A stretch of DNA of 60,722 bases from Rhodocollybia butyracea (GCA_015501585.1 JADNRY010000365.1:1-60722); one strand, 5' to 3'; counted from the first letter of the stretch, positions 1-12,861 are shown. Notes: a model not told the origin generated them from the letters alone. Program-made: numbers and translations.

Positions 1-1136
1 TTTCTGAATTATCAATGAAAAAGAATCGTCTAAAGATTTCCGATTCTCACTAGGCGCACCATGCAAATGGAAACGTTCAACACCTTTCATCTCAGAGTAC
101 CGCGATTGAAGGCTCTCTTCCATTTTAGAAAACTCGACACTGTTCTTTGAAGAAAGACACATCTGGAATGCGATGCAAGGTGTGGGATTTGTGTATGCAA
201 ACGTCATATATTCATAGCAACTTTGTCTCCTGATATAGAACTGTTGAACGCTGAAGGACATGAGAATGCCTACCACTTAAGGGGTAGCTCAGAGGCCGAC
301 ATAGCGTGTTGCTACCACAGCGCGTTCAATGCTCTCTAGAACGTATACAGGTTTGAAGTAAAACCCAATCGATGTGCTAGCCCTGGTGTGAAATCTTGTT
401 ATTCTTCACTCCCAGAATTAGTCTCTCCTGGTAGAGACCCGTTAGTATGTGACACCAGTGTGTCCATACGGAGAATACAGCACATGATCCATAGTATGCA
501 CTCACGGGAGCAATTTCCACTCGTGTAAAGATTCTTCATCTTTCAATGAACTTTGAGCGAATAACTAGACAAATGGCAGTGGTCCATGACATGTAACTGG
601 ATAAACGCCTGTACAGCAATTGCATCGACAATTTCCCATTCTTCCGTGACTACTTATCCTATAGTACAGGCATTTTTTCGACTCTAAATGCAACACTACT
701 ATTATAGGTCAGGTGGCTCTACTACTATTCACTGGAGAACACTAACGTTCAAACGTAAGGACGTCAGTTAAGTAAACAGGTTTTAGCATGGCCGACGACA
801 GATGCATGTGGCGGGACATTGTGCATACTATCTCACACTCAAAGTGTTATATCGGATGCTATGCCTCTATTTTCCGTGCTTACAGGAAAAACTTGAGGTT
901 GAGCGCTAAAAGAATTCCTCTGTCAAAATTACTGTGAGCAGTCGCTCGATGCGGTGTATTTTCTGGAAAGCTTATAGTTTCTCAAGTATGATATAGGTAT
1001 GTATGCACTAGTACAGCCTTATCATGCTAAAGCTTTGGTTTAAAAGGAGACTAGCTGGCAGTTGGCATCCTGTTCATTCTCTCACCCAACCGATTTTTTG
1101 TTCTCCTCCTCTCTTGCGCCTGGAGCCTCTTATTCT
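1..1136. other. No gene seen upstream of the first zinc-finger gene
   Basis: I see no long open frame, RNA gene or clear repeat here. The last few hundred bases should hold the promoter of the gene starting at 1137, but no convincing TATA box is visible. Confidence 0.5.
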
Positions 1137-2296
1137 ATGGACAACTCGTCACCTTATCAGGACTCTTTCAACTCGGGTGTCATTGAACCGGATCTGTGAG
1201 TACCTTCAACACGAGAAAGTCATCATATCATTGAAACTAGATTGACAGTGAAGAGTTCGATTATACGGTGACAATTGTCAGTGAAGATCCTAGATATCCC
1301 CTTCAACTCGAGACTGGACCTTCCCAAAGGGATTACAACATAGACAATGGCTCACCTGTGTTCAATGGCAATTCATACCCCGGTTTTGCATCGTTTGCTC
1401 CTGCTACAGTAACTGCTTTTCCCTCAGCAACTTCTATGCTGAATGCCTTGAATGATCTGCACCTGGATACACAGGACCTTCAACCCTCGTATAACTCTAC
1501 TGTAGTCGATCAGTATGATGAACGAGATTTTCTCCGGCCCCCCACTTCACCTTACTATGATCTATCTCCCCCGACTCCTTATGATGGCTCTGAACCCTTT
1601 TCCGCATCAACGGAGGGTGAATATCCTCCGTCGCCCTCGATCTTCTCTGACGCAGCCGGTAGTGGCCATATTGGTCGCGGACGCTCTCGATCCTTGTCTT
1701 CGCCGTACCATTCTGCTTGGCGCGCTCGATCCTCCAGCGCTTCAAGGTTTACAGGTCCTATTGGGCGAGGCTCAGGCAAGAATCGGGAAAGCAGCGTCGT
1801 CTCGGATAATTCTTCGTTAGAACATATCAACCCGCTGTTTCTATCGAGTCCTGTTCTTACTCCAACTACTCCGAGTCTATGTAGCCCAACTCTCTATACT
1901 AGCTCTCTAAATGGATCAGTTAGCTCTTTGGTCCCTTCTGATTCTGGCCGAGAGGATGAGAAGGCCAAGTACCGTGCTAATGTTGCGACAGAAAAGACAC
2001 AGGCGGCGAGTAAGAAGCGAAGGAAGAAGGATCCGACATTTTTTTGTCAAGAACTTGGTTGTAATCAAGGCTTTACTGCGAAGCACAACTTGATCAGTGA
2101 GACCAAATGTTGTATCGACGTCACGGTTATATCTTAATCAGGTTATTCTACAGACCACGAGAATTCCCATAAGGGCTTTCGTCCCTTCGTGTGCGTTTAC
2201 TGTAATGATACCTTTGTTACAAAATCAGTAATGAAGCGTCATGCCAAGAAATGCCCCGAGAAAAAGGCGAAGGCAAAAGCAAACTATAATTTATGA
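1137..2296 (+). CDS. C2H2 zinc-finger protein, paralog 1
   Basis: Probable DNA-binding transcription factor. Three exons: 1137-1195, 1249-2096 and 2154-2296, with GT-AG introns of 53 and 57 nt. The frame closes across both, giving about 349 residues. The ATG at 1137 is preferred because the longest open frame begins only at a GTG inside exon 2. Most of the protein is Ser/Pro/Thr-rich and looks disordered. A short basic stretch (SKKRRKKD) precedes two C-terminal fingers. Finger 1 is C-x4-C-x12-H-x3-H around FTAKHNL; finger 2 is C-x2-C-x12-H-x3-C. The second intron splits an Asn codon inside finger 1, exactly as in the two paralogs downstream. The motif FDYTV just after intron 1 matches FDYRV in paralog 2. 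Target genes cannot be told from sequence. Confidence 0.85.
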
Positions 2297-3749
2297 CTTT
2301 ACTTACGAGTTGAGCATTCAACGTCTACTATTCGGATGCCACCACTGAAATTTACAGTAGATTCACGACTTACCATTTCTTTTGAACGCTTCGGTCGTAT
2401 GTGTTCATGGACGTAGTATATGTATATTTTCTCTTTCTTACATCGACGTGGATCGTGTACCCTCAATCGTTTACTGGCTTTCTGTACTAGCTCAATTTAA
2501 TCATGATACCATATCTTTAGTTACGCATTTCTTAATCTGCACATAGGTGAATAAACCGGCTCCCATTAAGAAATAACCGGGTTCCACGCCACGATTTGGT
2601 GCTCCTTCATCGGTTATCTAAATGTCTGAAAATATGCAGCCCCTCAGATTGATATAGTTTAATTCGAATCTAAGTAACTTCCTAATGCTGTGTTGAGTCG
2701 CTGAGCCTGGTACTAGTAGCCAAAAGGAGACTCGGACCTGAAGCCTGAGAGCACTGCACCATCCACAATGATAGATGGTCCTGACAGACACGCATAGCAG
2801 CATTATCACAAAACCTGTAGATAATATTGAGCGCGCCAAAGCACTATTTCGAAGGTGTAAAAACCTAAAACAACGAAAGGGATCGCGCTATGATATCATA
2901 ACTTGATCATAACGCTAGCCTCAGCGATACTAGTAAGTGTAGTAGCCTCTTGCAGTTCACGAAGAAACTTGTTCGTGTTAGACGCGTCGCGATCATTTGC
3001 TATGGACGTAGAGGAACCGGAGCGGCTCGTGTACCGCAGGACTGTGCCCTGGTGCGTACTTGGGTGCGTATTTTGTGTTGTGGGAATGGTTCATGAATTG
3101 CAAACGAATTGAGTAGTAGTGGGCTCAAAGTGGCAATCCAGATCCTACTAGTCATTGTAGCGGACAATAGTACGAACCAACTGAGGTCCCCGATCAACAA
3201 AAATGTACTATCTTAGATTCCACAGATAGAAGAAGGCAGATGCACCCACTGCCTAGCGCTAAAGGTAAAGGCCCCGCATCTCCCGCTGTGGGGTGCATCA
3301 ATGTGCAATGCGTATTATCGGTTGATACGTAGAGTTCCCTTCACACTCGTCGGCTGAATTCGGAACTCGTATTTACTCCTTGACCCACAGGTGTCAAGCA
3401 GGAGCTACTTACTTGGACATAAGGAGGATTTGCCTTTGATGCACTTGTATTTGTGACATATACTCGACACGTTGAAGACGCGTTTTTTTGATATTCCTCA
3501 GGTCTTCTCGATACATACGTGAATTCAAACCTGTATTGGAAAGCTGGCTCATTAGAGATCCGAGGCGTCCTTCTATCGGCTCGGGCCCCTACTATCTTTA
3601 TTTTGAGACTATATCGTAGTAATGTTTTTTTTCACGCGTTCGCTGGCCCGGTTCATTGAGGAAGGGTCGTTAAGTTGTAGCTACAAACTACTTCGGAAGG
3701 CGGGGGCCCGGCAGCGGCCTGCACCTGACTTCACAGCACTTTTTTGTAG
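2297..3749. other. Intergenic region between zinc-finger paralogs 1 and 2
   Basis: Only short, low-quality open frames occur on either strand. None resembles the neighbouring genes, and none has a credible start or splice structure. Confidence 0.5.
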
Positions 3750-3750
3750 A

Positions 3751-3758
3751 TATAAATT
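3751..3758 (+). promoter_or_regulatory. TATA box of zinc-finger paralog 2
   Basis: TATAAATT lies 99 bases upstream of the ATG at 3850, a usual distance for a fungal TATA promoter. Confidence 0.5.
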
Positions 3759-3849
3759 GGGGACAAATACCGCTTCCTGCCTCTCTTTAAGGCGGAATTT
3801 CTCCCCAAATACTCCCTCCCTGCACGCGATACACTAGTTCTCTTCAATT

Positions 3850-5505
3850 ATGGTCGACCTTCCCAAGCTTACGCTCACCAGCCCTCATGGGTAAGTTTGT
3901 TTCGAGGACTGTCCAGAATTGTATTGATTGATACGCGTACGTTTACAGATTTGACTACAGGGTGCCAATTGATGAGGAGCATTCCCTAGTTGACGTCCAA
4001 GGAAGCGACGCGGTTCTCGGGTGGTTGCAGTCATTCCCACCCGTGACAGACTCTGGCCCTTTTCAAACGACTCTTTTTGGTGGGGAGACAGCCCTTCCTA
4101 CGTCACCGTATCTGGGGCCCGAAGACTACGAAGATGATCTCACTGCCCCTGCGACTCCCTCGCCCTGGGAGGATACAGTGTTTGAGCATTACCAGCTCCC
4201 TGTTCCTTTCGACCGCGGTAAAGAGTCTGGTGACGCGCACTATAACCACTCTCTCAATGTTAGTGGGCGCTCCGAGGAGCCCAACTCGACATTGACCACC
4301 GAGGTATTCGATAGCGAAGTGTATAACGGTCATATCAATACATCGAATGGTCTGGAACTCACTACCGCTCACTCCGGACTATCAACAGTGGAGCTCTCTG
4401 TCTTCCGTTCCGTATCTCATTCGTCCAACTCGTATTTCAGCCAATCTAATTTTCCACATGCTACTCCGTCTCTGTTCACCGCGAACACTAATTATTCCCA
4501 GTCCTTTCAATCTCCTTCGCTCGAAACGCCATACCAGCCTGAATTCTCACCTCTTCGTACAGAGTTCTCTGCTACAGAGCGTTTATCTTCGCCTACTACT
4601 CCATGGTCTGCTCTGAGCTCACCATCTTCGCCTCCATCTTCAGCGGCAGAGTCGCCATCGATTTACACCCCTTCGTTGAATTTTCAATCTGCCCCCCTGT
4701 TTTCATACCTTGATAGGTTTTCCACGTCGCCTACCTTGGGTGTAGATAAAGCCCTTTCCAGGTATCCAAGCCTCGAGGGCGATGGAGGATCCAGTTCTCC
4801 TTCTCGTGGACCCCAACGAATCCAAGGGCCTACACACGCTGCACGGCGTCGGATACTCAATAAAGCCAGCCGTTCATCTAGTGCATCCAGAAGCGCGCGC
4901 ATTCTGGACTACGACGACTGTAATTCTCCTGAAACGAAGCCAAGCACTCTGGCGCAGTCCAGGATAGCGGCTCTCACACGGAGAGCATACAGTGGTTTTC
5001 AGTCAAATGATCATAATGATAATAGGTTTGCTGCACCGATGCTACCCCGAGGCAGAGGTCGGGTGGTCAGTGACAGTTACCTGACCGTGCCGCCGACACA
5101 CGATGACAGCGGGACCAAAGCCAGAATGTGGCTGATTGCACAGGATACGCCAACCTTTGACGAAGACGATCCACCGCCAAAGGAACAGGTAGCTTCTGAT
5201 GCAGTAGTCAATTCTGCCATTGGTCGGCGTAGTCGCAAGGCAGATTTCTCATGTACATTCCCTGGCTGTAAGGCGACGTTCACAGCCAAACACAATCTTC
5301 ACAGTGAGTGAATTAAGTTTGAATAGGTGTGGACCGTACTGATGCTTTTGATGATGTAGACCACCTGAACTCGCATTATCGCATTAGAAACTTCAAATGT
5401 GCACAGTGTGAGCGGGATTTTGGCACTGCGCACGTACTTCAGCGACATCGACGAGTGTGCAAGGGAACCAAACGAATTCGGATTCCTACGCCAGGAGGCA
5501 ACTGA
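3850..5505 (+). CDS. C2H2 zinc-finger protein, paralog 2
   Basis: Probable transcription factor. Exons are 3850-3890, 3949-5303 and 5360-5505, with introns of 58 and 56 nt. The joined frame is open for about 513 residues. Exon 1 codes for only 13 full codons. Exon 2 begins with FDYRV, which aligns with FDYTV of paralog 1. The middle is Ser/Pro/Thr-rich, with acidic patches near the N-terminus and an Arg-rich stretch before the fingers. Finger 1 is C-x4-C-x12-H-x3-H (CTFPGC, then FTAKHNL). Finger 2 is C-x2-C-x12-H-x3-C, a C2HC variant. The last intron interrupts finger 1 at the same Asn codon as in the paralogs. It follows paralog 1 and precedes paralog 3 in the same orientation, so it arose by tandem duplication. 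Confidence 0.87.
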
Positions 5506-5792
5506 TCTCGTGGGTGAGCACTGCTTCGGGCTTAAGGAACGACTGGTGACGGGAAGGCGTTGATACTACATACATATTATAATAGCTGTAATGCGGGTTG
5601 CTGGCTGGCTGTTGCTCAACTGTTGGTGGTTCCTGAACAAAGCTCTGTGTTTATCGATTAGTACTTATCTTATAATTACTGTAATTGATTATTTAATGAA
5701 TATGAAGCGCCCGTTAACGCCCAAAAGCTGTAGAGCTGCCGGAGATAACACTGCTTCATCACACAGCCTCGCAGAATACCAGCCCACGGATG

Positions 5793-5804
5793 TATATATA
5801 AAAG
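5793..5804 (+). promoter_or_regulatory. TATA box of zinc-finger paralog 3
   Basis: TATATATAAAAG lies 76 bases upstream of the ATG at 5880. A pyrimidine-rich tract follows it, as is common near fungal transcription starts. Confidence 0.55.
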
Positions 5805-5879
5805 ACAAAACCTCAGTGTGTCCGCACTTTGTCGTCTACCCTCCTCTTTTCACCATCGTCCCGCCATCCCGCCCGTGAA

Positions 5880-8046
5880 ATGAGTCATGTTCAGGAATTG
5901 GAAGCTCCACCGACAATCTTTGTGGAAGCGCCCCCTGATGAACAGGAAGATTTGTTAGACGGCGCATAGTAAGTGTTGTTGTCGCCGCCTACAGTGATGA
6001 TGTCGACCTTATCTCAGTACCTCTCCCAGTTTAAACAGCGCTTTCAACAATGAGCATCCAGAAATCCAGGCTTTGTTCCGTCAGATGTATCCAGATGCGC
6101 CGTCGTCGGCGAGAAACTTGCCTACAGAGCAGGGCCTGTTTTCTGCAACATTTGACCAGGCACCTTCGATTGCTCAAATCTCTCCGCTCATTACAGCCGG
6201 CTTGCGCGATGGTAACTGACTGATGACTTCAGTTACCTTGTGTTTGTTGAATTCATTTTCACCAGGATCTGCGGGAAACATATTCTTGGCTCCTAACGAC
6301 CAAACTTCCCCTGTTGATGCTACATGGAGTCCAGCGTCCACTTCCGAAGGAGATGGTAAAGGTGCCGCTCTAGTTCTCAGAAACGCGTCAACTGACACCG
6401 ATTTTAGTCTTTTCAGACAGCTTGAGTGAAGGCTCGTCAAACTGGAGCCCATCTGTTCCTTCTTCTTCCCCCTCGTCGCCCTCTCTTTCACCTCTGAATA
6501 CTTCGTTCAACAACATCATCTTGTCTGATGACAACGTTCAAGGTCCAGCTTTCTTTCGGCAACGAAGCAACTCTTACACTGGGAACTCGGACTCGCACAG
6601 TGATCAAGGTCTAAGGCAGCGGTCCTCGTCTTTCAATGACGTTGCTTCACTAGGCGGTGACGGTCTACAGTTGTACACTTCTGGGCAACCCGCTGTCGAT
6701 TACAACTATCAAGGTCAAGGTGATTACACTGCGCAAGATCCACAGATCTCGCAATGGTCCTCGTTTGTGCAGAGTGAGACAGCAGACAGTTCATTCGACT
6801 CAACCCTTTTCGGTCATTTCGATCATACCCAGTGGAACGCAGCCAACATTCCCAATTTCCCTGAACAGCAGCAGCAGCAACAGCAGTATACGCCACCTCC
6901 AGGGCCACCGCCTTCTCAACAGGCCCATCCTTCTCATGCTCACGGTCGAAGCTTGTCCACGCACCTCACTGTTCCTGTCCCCAATCTTCAGCGTCGGGAT
7001 GCTCATCGACGAAGCCATAGCCATACTGGCGTCCAGCAGGACAACCTGCGAGGGCGACAGCGATTCAGTCCTGTCGGTAGTCCGCGGCCTTCTTCTCGCG
7101 AGCCGTCGCCAACGTCGCCGTATCCCCAGTTTGATTTTGCTCCATATCTCAATTTCGGACCAGCTATCCAAACACAACTCGACAACACATTACCTTCGGC
7201 TAGCTCCCCCCAGTCGGACTGGACTTCTGCATCCAGCTCACCTCAGTCCGTTGCTAGCCATACCGACTTTCTTTCACCGACATCCCCATTAAACTCATCA
7301 CCCCGATCACTGGTGGGCCCATCTGACAGATATCTGTCGCCTGGTCTATCGTCTAGCGGCAGTTCATCTCACTCGTTGCCTACCGGCTCCATCACTATCC
7401 ATGGCCATGACTCGGAACCTGAAATTATCCCTGTCGTTGATTACAGCGGCGGCGTTGTCCGGAGGCATAGCTTCGGTGGAAGCCGTAGTCGCAGTGGAAG
7501 TCGCAGTGCATCTCCCCTTCCCGAAGCATCATCTTCCCACCACGCCGAGAGTTTACACCGCGCTGCGAGCGATCCCATCGGTCAGAGCCGTAAGCGTGCA
7601 CCCACCGTTCCTCGCAAGTACCCTGGTCTATTGAAACCTGCAAAGGAGGTGGATGAAGCAGGGTCTTATCCAGACCCTTCGATGATGATCAACGTGACGA
7701 TAGAAGGAGTGAAATCTGCTCCTGCGCCTCTAGAATTCAAATCAGTGGTTGGATCCGACAAGATCGTGCAAGCGAGCAATTTACGCCGTAAGAACGAGGC
7801 CAAGTTCAAATGTCCCATTTGTGATCACTGTTTCACGGCAAAGCACAACCTTCAAAGTGTGTTCGATTTTTTTCTTTGCTTCAACACCTTGTCTTATGTG
7901 TATTCTTCTTTTCAGACCATATGAACTCGCATTCGAACAAGCGTCCGCATGAATGCCAAAAGTGCGGAAACACTTTTACAACTAGAGGGACTCATGCCCG
8001 ACACGAGTCTATCTGCACTGGCCGGCCTGTTCGCAAGAGGCTGTAA
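5880..8046 (+). CDS. C2H2 zinc-finger protein, paralog 3
   Basis: Probable transcription factor, the longest of the three. Five exons: 5880-5968, 6018-6211, 6266-6355, 6417-7856 and 7916-8046, with introns of 49, 54, 61 and 59 nt. All junctions are GT-AG and the frame stays open for about 647 residues. The body is Ser/Pro/Gln-rich with a short Gln run and HxHxR-type repeats. Arg-Ser repeats (GSRSRSGSRS) and SRKRAPTVPRKYPG-like basic segments precede the fingers. Finger 1 is C-x2-C-x12-H-x3-H with FTAKHNL; finger 2 is C-x2-C-x12-H-x3-C. The last intron again splits the Asn codon of finger 1. Compared with paralogs 1 and 2 the N-terminal half is more finely split by introns. Confidence 0.87.
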
Positions 8047-9100
8047 ATGATCAACGTGTTCTCGGATAACTTAATATTTGGTATGTCTTCGCCCATGTCG
8101 CTTTCTATCCTCAAAACTCATTTCTTGTTTGCAGTCTATAATATATGCATACGATCCTTATAGTTTCTAATCGTCTATACCCTGATCTCAACATACCCTG
8201 TATCTTGACTCTCAAGATCTCAATACTGTATCTCTAGTGCTATCCTTGTCTCTTTGCCTGTCGCGATCCTTTCCTCCCGTAAAGTCGATGTGGACCATCC
8301 TTTCTGTCATAAATCATTCTCATGCACCTGTCTACTACCTCATGTCCTCTTTCTTCTTGTCCTCATGACCAACTGGCTATTTCTCCAGGTCAAATGTTTT
8401 CTATACAGAAGATTCCTCTCAAACATCCAATAGCAATATGAATAGAATGTATCTTGATGATCATACACGTCTTGTCGCCGTATCTCAGTCCGAGTCACAA
8501 CCGGGCCTTTTTTCCGAGTCGGATTTAAGCATTGAACGAAATGCGAAACGTTTCTAAAGCTATGTTTTTCTGATACTGCACTAATTCATCTTTTCAAGTA
8601 CGTACTACGATGTCTGTTTTTTTAACCGCATCGAGTCATATTGCACTACTACAGTCCGCTCATCCTACAACAGTCGCATGTCAGGTATTTGTTCGTGCAT
8701 GCTTTCAAAATGAAGTATTCCAGTTCTGCGGCCAGGTAATTACCTATCTGCGCTAACCGCTGTCGACACACGAAGCAGCCATGTTGGGCACCAGTGCACC
8801 ATCTTCGAAAGCACCTTGGTTACTAGCAGATGATCAATCAAGCAAAATTGACTTGTGCTTGTCGCCGCTTCATTCGACCTATTTCAGTATGCCTTTGTCA
8901 AAATGTTCGCCGTTCGGAGGGGCCATTACTGTACTATAGCGCCCCTAGATGGAACGAAATAATCTAAACGTCCCGACTCCTCTAGCTGTTTGTCTGCGAT
9001 TCGTTCTTGAATTCGAAGACGGAGCGACATTGAATATTGAAGGGCAGAACTAAGTAATTGGTACGTCACATCGTGATAGCTGTTTATTTAATGGATATCA
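8047..9100. other. Intergenic region; right end repeated at 12.67 kb
   Basis: No gene seen. About 8890-9100, the 3' flank of the first F-box copy, is repeated with few changes at about 12667-12890 beside the second copy. Both share the words TTTGTCAAAATGTTCGCCG and TACTATAGCGCCC. The two F-box genes were therefore copied together with their downstream DNA. Confidence 0.5.
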
Positions 9101-10914
9101 TCAGATAATTGTATCAGTATCTCTGTGCAAGGAATGCACCGAGTTTGAGTAAGCTGCATGTAGTAAGCCTGTAGTTGGTAAATCATCAACGGACCGAGAA
9201 GGTCTATGGGCTTCGTGTAAATGAAGTTTCAGGCCCCATTCCACCTTCAGTTGGACAAGTCGACCAAGTTGTGGTTCCAGAAAAGACCGCAGTGGTCTAT
9301 AAGAAAAAAGATCGAAGGAGTCAAGAGCTTTACTTCTAACCCGAGCCTCCAGGAAATCGGCTAAAGCAATACTTGACCAGGATTCAAAGTCAGCTGGGGA
9401 GCGGGACGCTAAAGGTGCATAATCAACCATTCGGATGCGTCGGAGCTTAGGACATAATGAAGAAGGATTGTCTGCAGGAAGGCCAAGGCGAGACAGATGG
9501 GTGTCTTGCAGGATAGAGTTTGTGCAGCGATGGTCACCCCAATTCCCAAAATCTGCAAAGTAAAGTGAAGTGATATTTGGGACTGACAGCAGGCAGTCCG
9601 TCAGTGCTCCTGGTGTGAGTGGGAAATGGAGACCTAGTGTTTCCAAGTTGTTCAATGACATGCCATGGAATGGAGATTGTGTTGTGGGAGACATAATGGT
9701 ATCACCAAACCTGACAGATAATGATTTGAGGGAAGGAGAATTCATAAGAGAAAAGACCGCAGACATTCGGTTATACATCTGCGTTAGATCCTGGCCATGA
9801 CTCGGTTCAGTCTGCAAGTGCAACGACAATGAAGTTAAGTTGGTGAGGGTGGCCATCGGAAGGGCAATATCTTCGCTGGTAAAGTCAAGGCCTATTCGAA
9901 GACTTTGCAACAGTTGGTGTTGCATTACAATGCTATATAGAAAAGATAGTGGCATATACTGTGATATCGACATGTCGATCGGCCATCCATGCGTTGAATT
10001 TTCAGCGTCTGGCCATGCTGAACCTTGACTGAACTCAAGATTCTGCAGGGCAGGCATTCGAGAAACTTCAAAAAGCTCCAAAAATAGCTTGTGCAGCCTG
10101 AGCAGTTGCCCTGGGATCATGTCTGGGTGACCAAGAAATGGGTGACCATAGTTGTCCAATCTCAAGGAGATGAGGGCTGGAAAAGAAGTAGATGGTTGTA
10201 AAAATGAATGAAGCATTCTAAAATCCTCTGGAGACAAGCAAAGATGGAGACAAATAATCCTGTTATTGAAACGCTGCAACAATTGCATGAAAGACATCAT
10301 GTTTTTAAAGGCTGGCAACTGCCGATAAGTTGTCTCTGCAACACCATCCGTAAAATCGCTCGGTAGGTTCTCATTAGATCTGCTTGATCCATGAAGTGAT
10401 ACAGAGATCGGAAGGGTGGCGGAGCGTTCCAGCCACAAATTCACACCAGTGGTCCGTGAGAAGCCACCTCTTCGCTCAGGTGAGAGGGAAGATGTACATG
10501 CAAAGAGCTCCATAATATGGGAGTATCAATGGCAACACACCTCCAGTGTCGACATATGGTGGTGATGTGCAAGGGAGCTTGCTTCAGATCGCGAACGGCA
10601 AATGGGTGTGTGTCAGATGGTAAACAATGCATGAAAATTTCGCCCAGTGTTTCCGAAGGAATCCGACGAATGGGAGACATCAGAGTCCTGTGCGCCTCAA
10701 TATATGTCTCCACTCCGTTCTTTTCACTGAGTAAAGCATCTAGAAGCGACTGTAGGCGACAGATCTCCGATTGCAAGCGTTTGAGCTCATGCTGCGGCTC
10801 AACAAGCAAATCTTTGAGTTGGTCAAGTTCTGCAGATGATGGGACATGATTTGTGCCAATGACAGAAGTAAAAGGAGAGCTGGACGTATCCCAGGTATGC
10901 AAAGAACGCTTCAT
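9101..10914 (-). pseudogene. F-box-like protein, copy A, one-base frameshift
   Basis: Full-length member of the tandem F-box-like family. From the ATG at 10914 the first frame codes for an N-terminal coiled coil and the F-box-like segment (IRRIPSETLGEIF to CRHWRCVAIDTPILWSSL). It stops after VASHGPLV at 10441. The rest of the protein continues in another frame (9101-10513), with the family's NLWLERSATLPIS and leucine-rich C-terminal half. Copies C and I have one more T at the equivalent of 10457/10458, so a single missing base explains the break. F-box proteins usually recruit substrates to SCF ubiquitin ligases; here that is inferred from family only. It could be a true pseudogene or an assembly error. 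Copy A, like most others, has a paired AGCGCT element just upstream. Confidence 0.8.
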
Positions 10915-10944
10915 CGCAAAAGCTGTTGAATAACAGTTGAACTT

Positions 10945-10985
10945 GAAGATTTAGCGCTGGGCTGTGGCGTAATATTAGCGCTCGT
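10945..10985 (-). promoter_or_regulatory. Paired AGCGCT element upstream of F-box copy A
   Basis: Two AGCGCT palindromes (10953-10958 and 10977-10982) lie about 40-70 bases upstream of the start codon. The same arrangement is found before most other F-box copies and before the gene at 15002-16496. Confidence 0.5.
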
Positions 10986-11591
10986 CGATGCATGTTTAAC
11001 GCATAATAAGTGTTGATATAAGTACAGTGATATCCGAGTAGACTTGTTTTCTGGGAATTCATGAGTAACTTGAATCTGCTCCGAACTTGCGCATGTCGAA
11101 GTTGATCTAAGGGCTACAAGTTTTCTAATCGTCGTCAACTCTGGTGTAACCTTGGGTGTAACACGCTTCAGTCCCCACTTTTCTAGTATAAGTATATCTC
11201 TGTCCAGATTTATCACCCATAGTATCTCACTGCCGCGCCGCACAACGCTGCACTCTCTTACGACTTCAATTCCGAAATCGGGATGGCCTCTACGGCCCTT
11301 ACCACATATACAATAAGCAGAGTTTAAGACCCCTTTTTGTCCAAACACTTTTGCGCGGATGGGACCTCAAGTTCAGGAACCAGAATGAAGAAAAAGGAAA
11401 TCAAGGAATGCACGGTGGGGGTGGGGAACAGGCACAATAACAACAACAACAATAATGGGCATGAGGATGTAAAGTTCCAAATGAGTAAGTTTTTGCTTTG
11501 CTCAAGCTTTGCTTCGTTATGCACGCACGTATAATTAGGCTGTAGAAAAAAATGAAATTGCGAAAGAAACGAGATCCAAGATAAGCGGGAT

Positions 11592-12201
11592 ATACTATAC
11601 GCAGGGCGCGGGATGTTGTTTGTCGTGTTCTGGTTGTATTCGGACCAACGCCTCCCATACCTCTCCCGCGCTTACGTTCAGGCGCGCTCATGCATTTACC
11701 GGGATTACAGGAGGAGGACTCGAGGCGTCCAAGCAGCCCTCACGGCGCACCATACGGGAATCTGTTGTACACACTGCACCCATCGCATGTAAGTACTGCC
11801 GCTGATGCGGAAGAGGATGAACTCGAGCCTCTCGACGGGAAATCAGTTATAATGGTGGTACCTGTTCCTTGGGGCCTGGAGTAGCACGACGAGAGGCTTC
11901 CCAGAAACGCAGGGGGTGACTGATTATAAGCGTGATTAGAAGTGGGATATGATTGGATGTGGGCTTTAATGTGGGACTGAAAGAGGCGCATCATGGGAAA
12001 TGGGCCTGTATTTGGATTTCGGTTTGAGTATGACTGAGAGAATGTATTAGACCGAGTGGAGGTGTGTGAGTTTGAGGGGAGAGAGTATGAGGCGGTTGAA
12101 GTAGGTGTGAAATGGAATGACTGCCTCTGGGAATCGGGAGTTTGAGTTTGGGATTGGGATTGGGAGCGCGCTACTAGGCGAGGTAGCGTCAAAATGTACA
12201 A
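11592..12201 (-). pseudogene. Family 2 gene, C-terminal half, degraded
   Basis: Copy a of an unrecognised family. One frame (11740-12201) keeps the Ser/Gln-rich body with SQSQSQTQT and the Ser run before the tail. The tail itself (GKCMSAPERKRGRGMGG) lies in another frame around 11640-11690, and the usual Gln run is missing. No N-terminal part is present. It stands upstream of F-box copy A on the same strand, the arrangement seen with copies C, E and I. Confidence 0.5.
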
Positions 12202-12414
12202 GCGATTTCTTTGTCATTGGAATAGATGTTCTACCGTTTGGTGCTAACACGAAGGGCCAGGTCTCTAGATCAAAGATCGGAAAAAAAACAGTCAGTCAAT
12301 TTCATGTATATCGAGAACTCTGAAAAGCAGAGAAGGCTTGCTTGGTCACTATAGGCCTGTAGTTGATAGATCATCGATGAACCGAGACTGCAGCATACTG
12401 TTAGTTGAGGGTGA

Positions 12415-12861
12415 AAAGTTTTGCGCGCGGCTTGTCAAAACGCAAGTCGTAAACCCAATTATCGGCGTTGACTAACAGAACACAATACTGTCGAAGAGCT
12501 CCGAGGCCATCAGCGAGGCCGTTGTCCACTGCAAGTCTGTAATCGACAAAGACACTATCGGCTTTGGCGACATTACTTTACACGGCCTACATCAAAAAAG
12601 CTACCGAGTATCTTTCCGCCTCCGCCTCCGAGTTCGACTCAAGCGAAGCAGTCGCTGAACTCGACTCGTATACCTTTGTCAAAATGTTCGCCGTTCGGAG
12701 GGGCATCACTGTACTATAGCGCCCTTGGAACGAAATAATCTGAACGTCCTGACTCAGCTGGCTGTTCGTCTACGATTCGCTCAATTAGAGGACAAAGGGA
12801 CATTAAATATTGAATGGCAGAGCTAATATAAGTAATTGGTACGTCACGTCTTGATAGCTGT
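12415..12861. repeat. Duplicated flanks: tail of the 15-kb gene plus F-box 3' flank
   Basis: Bases about 12415-12668 repeat about 14805-15058, which includes the acidic C-terminal tail of the gene at 15002-16496. Bases 12667-12890 repeat the 3' flank of F-box copy A near 8890. The junction of the two is a duplication breakpoint. No intact gene lies here. Confidence 0.6.

Noticed and set aside
1268..2137. Open frame taken as a gene starting at 1268
   Set aside because: It begins at GTG, not ATG, and lacks finger 2. Splicing from the ATG at 1137 and into 2154-2296 gives a complete finger pair matching the paralogs.
6800..7177. Antisense open frame under zinc-finger paralog 3
   Set aside because: It mirrors the Ser/Pro-rich coding strand and has no domain; the plus strand has the zinc fingers and consistent introns.
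10441..10513. Programmed frameshift in F-box copy A
   Set aside because: Copies C and I have the extra base and read straight through, and no slippery sequence or pausing structure is evident.
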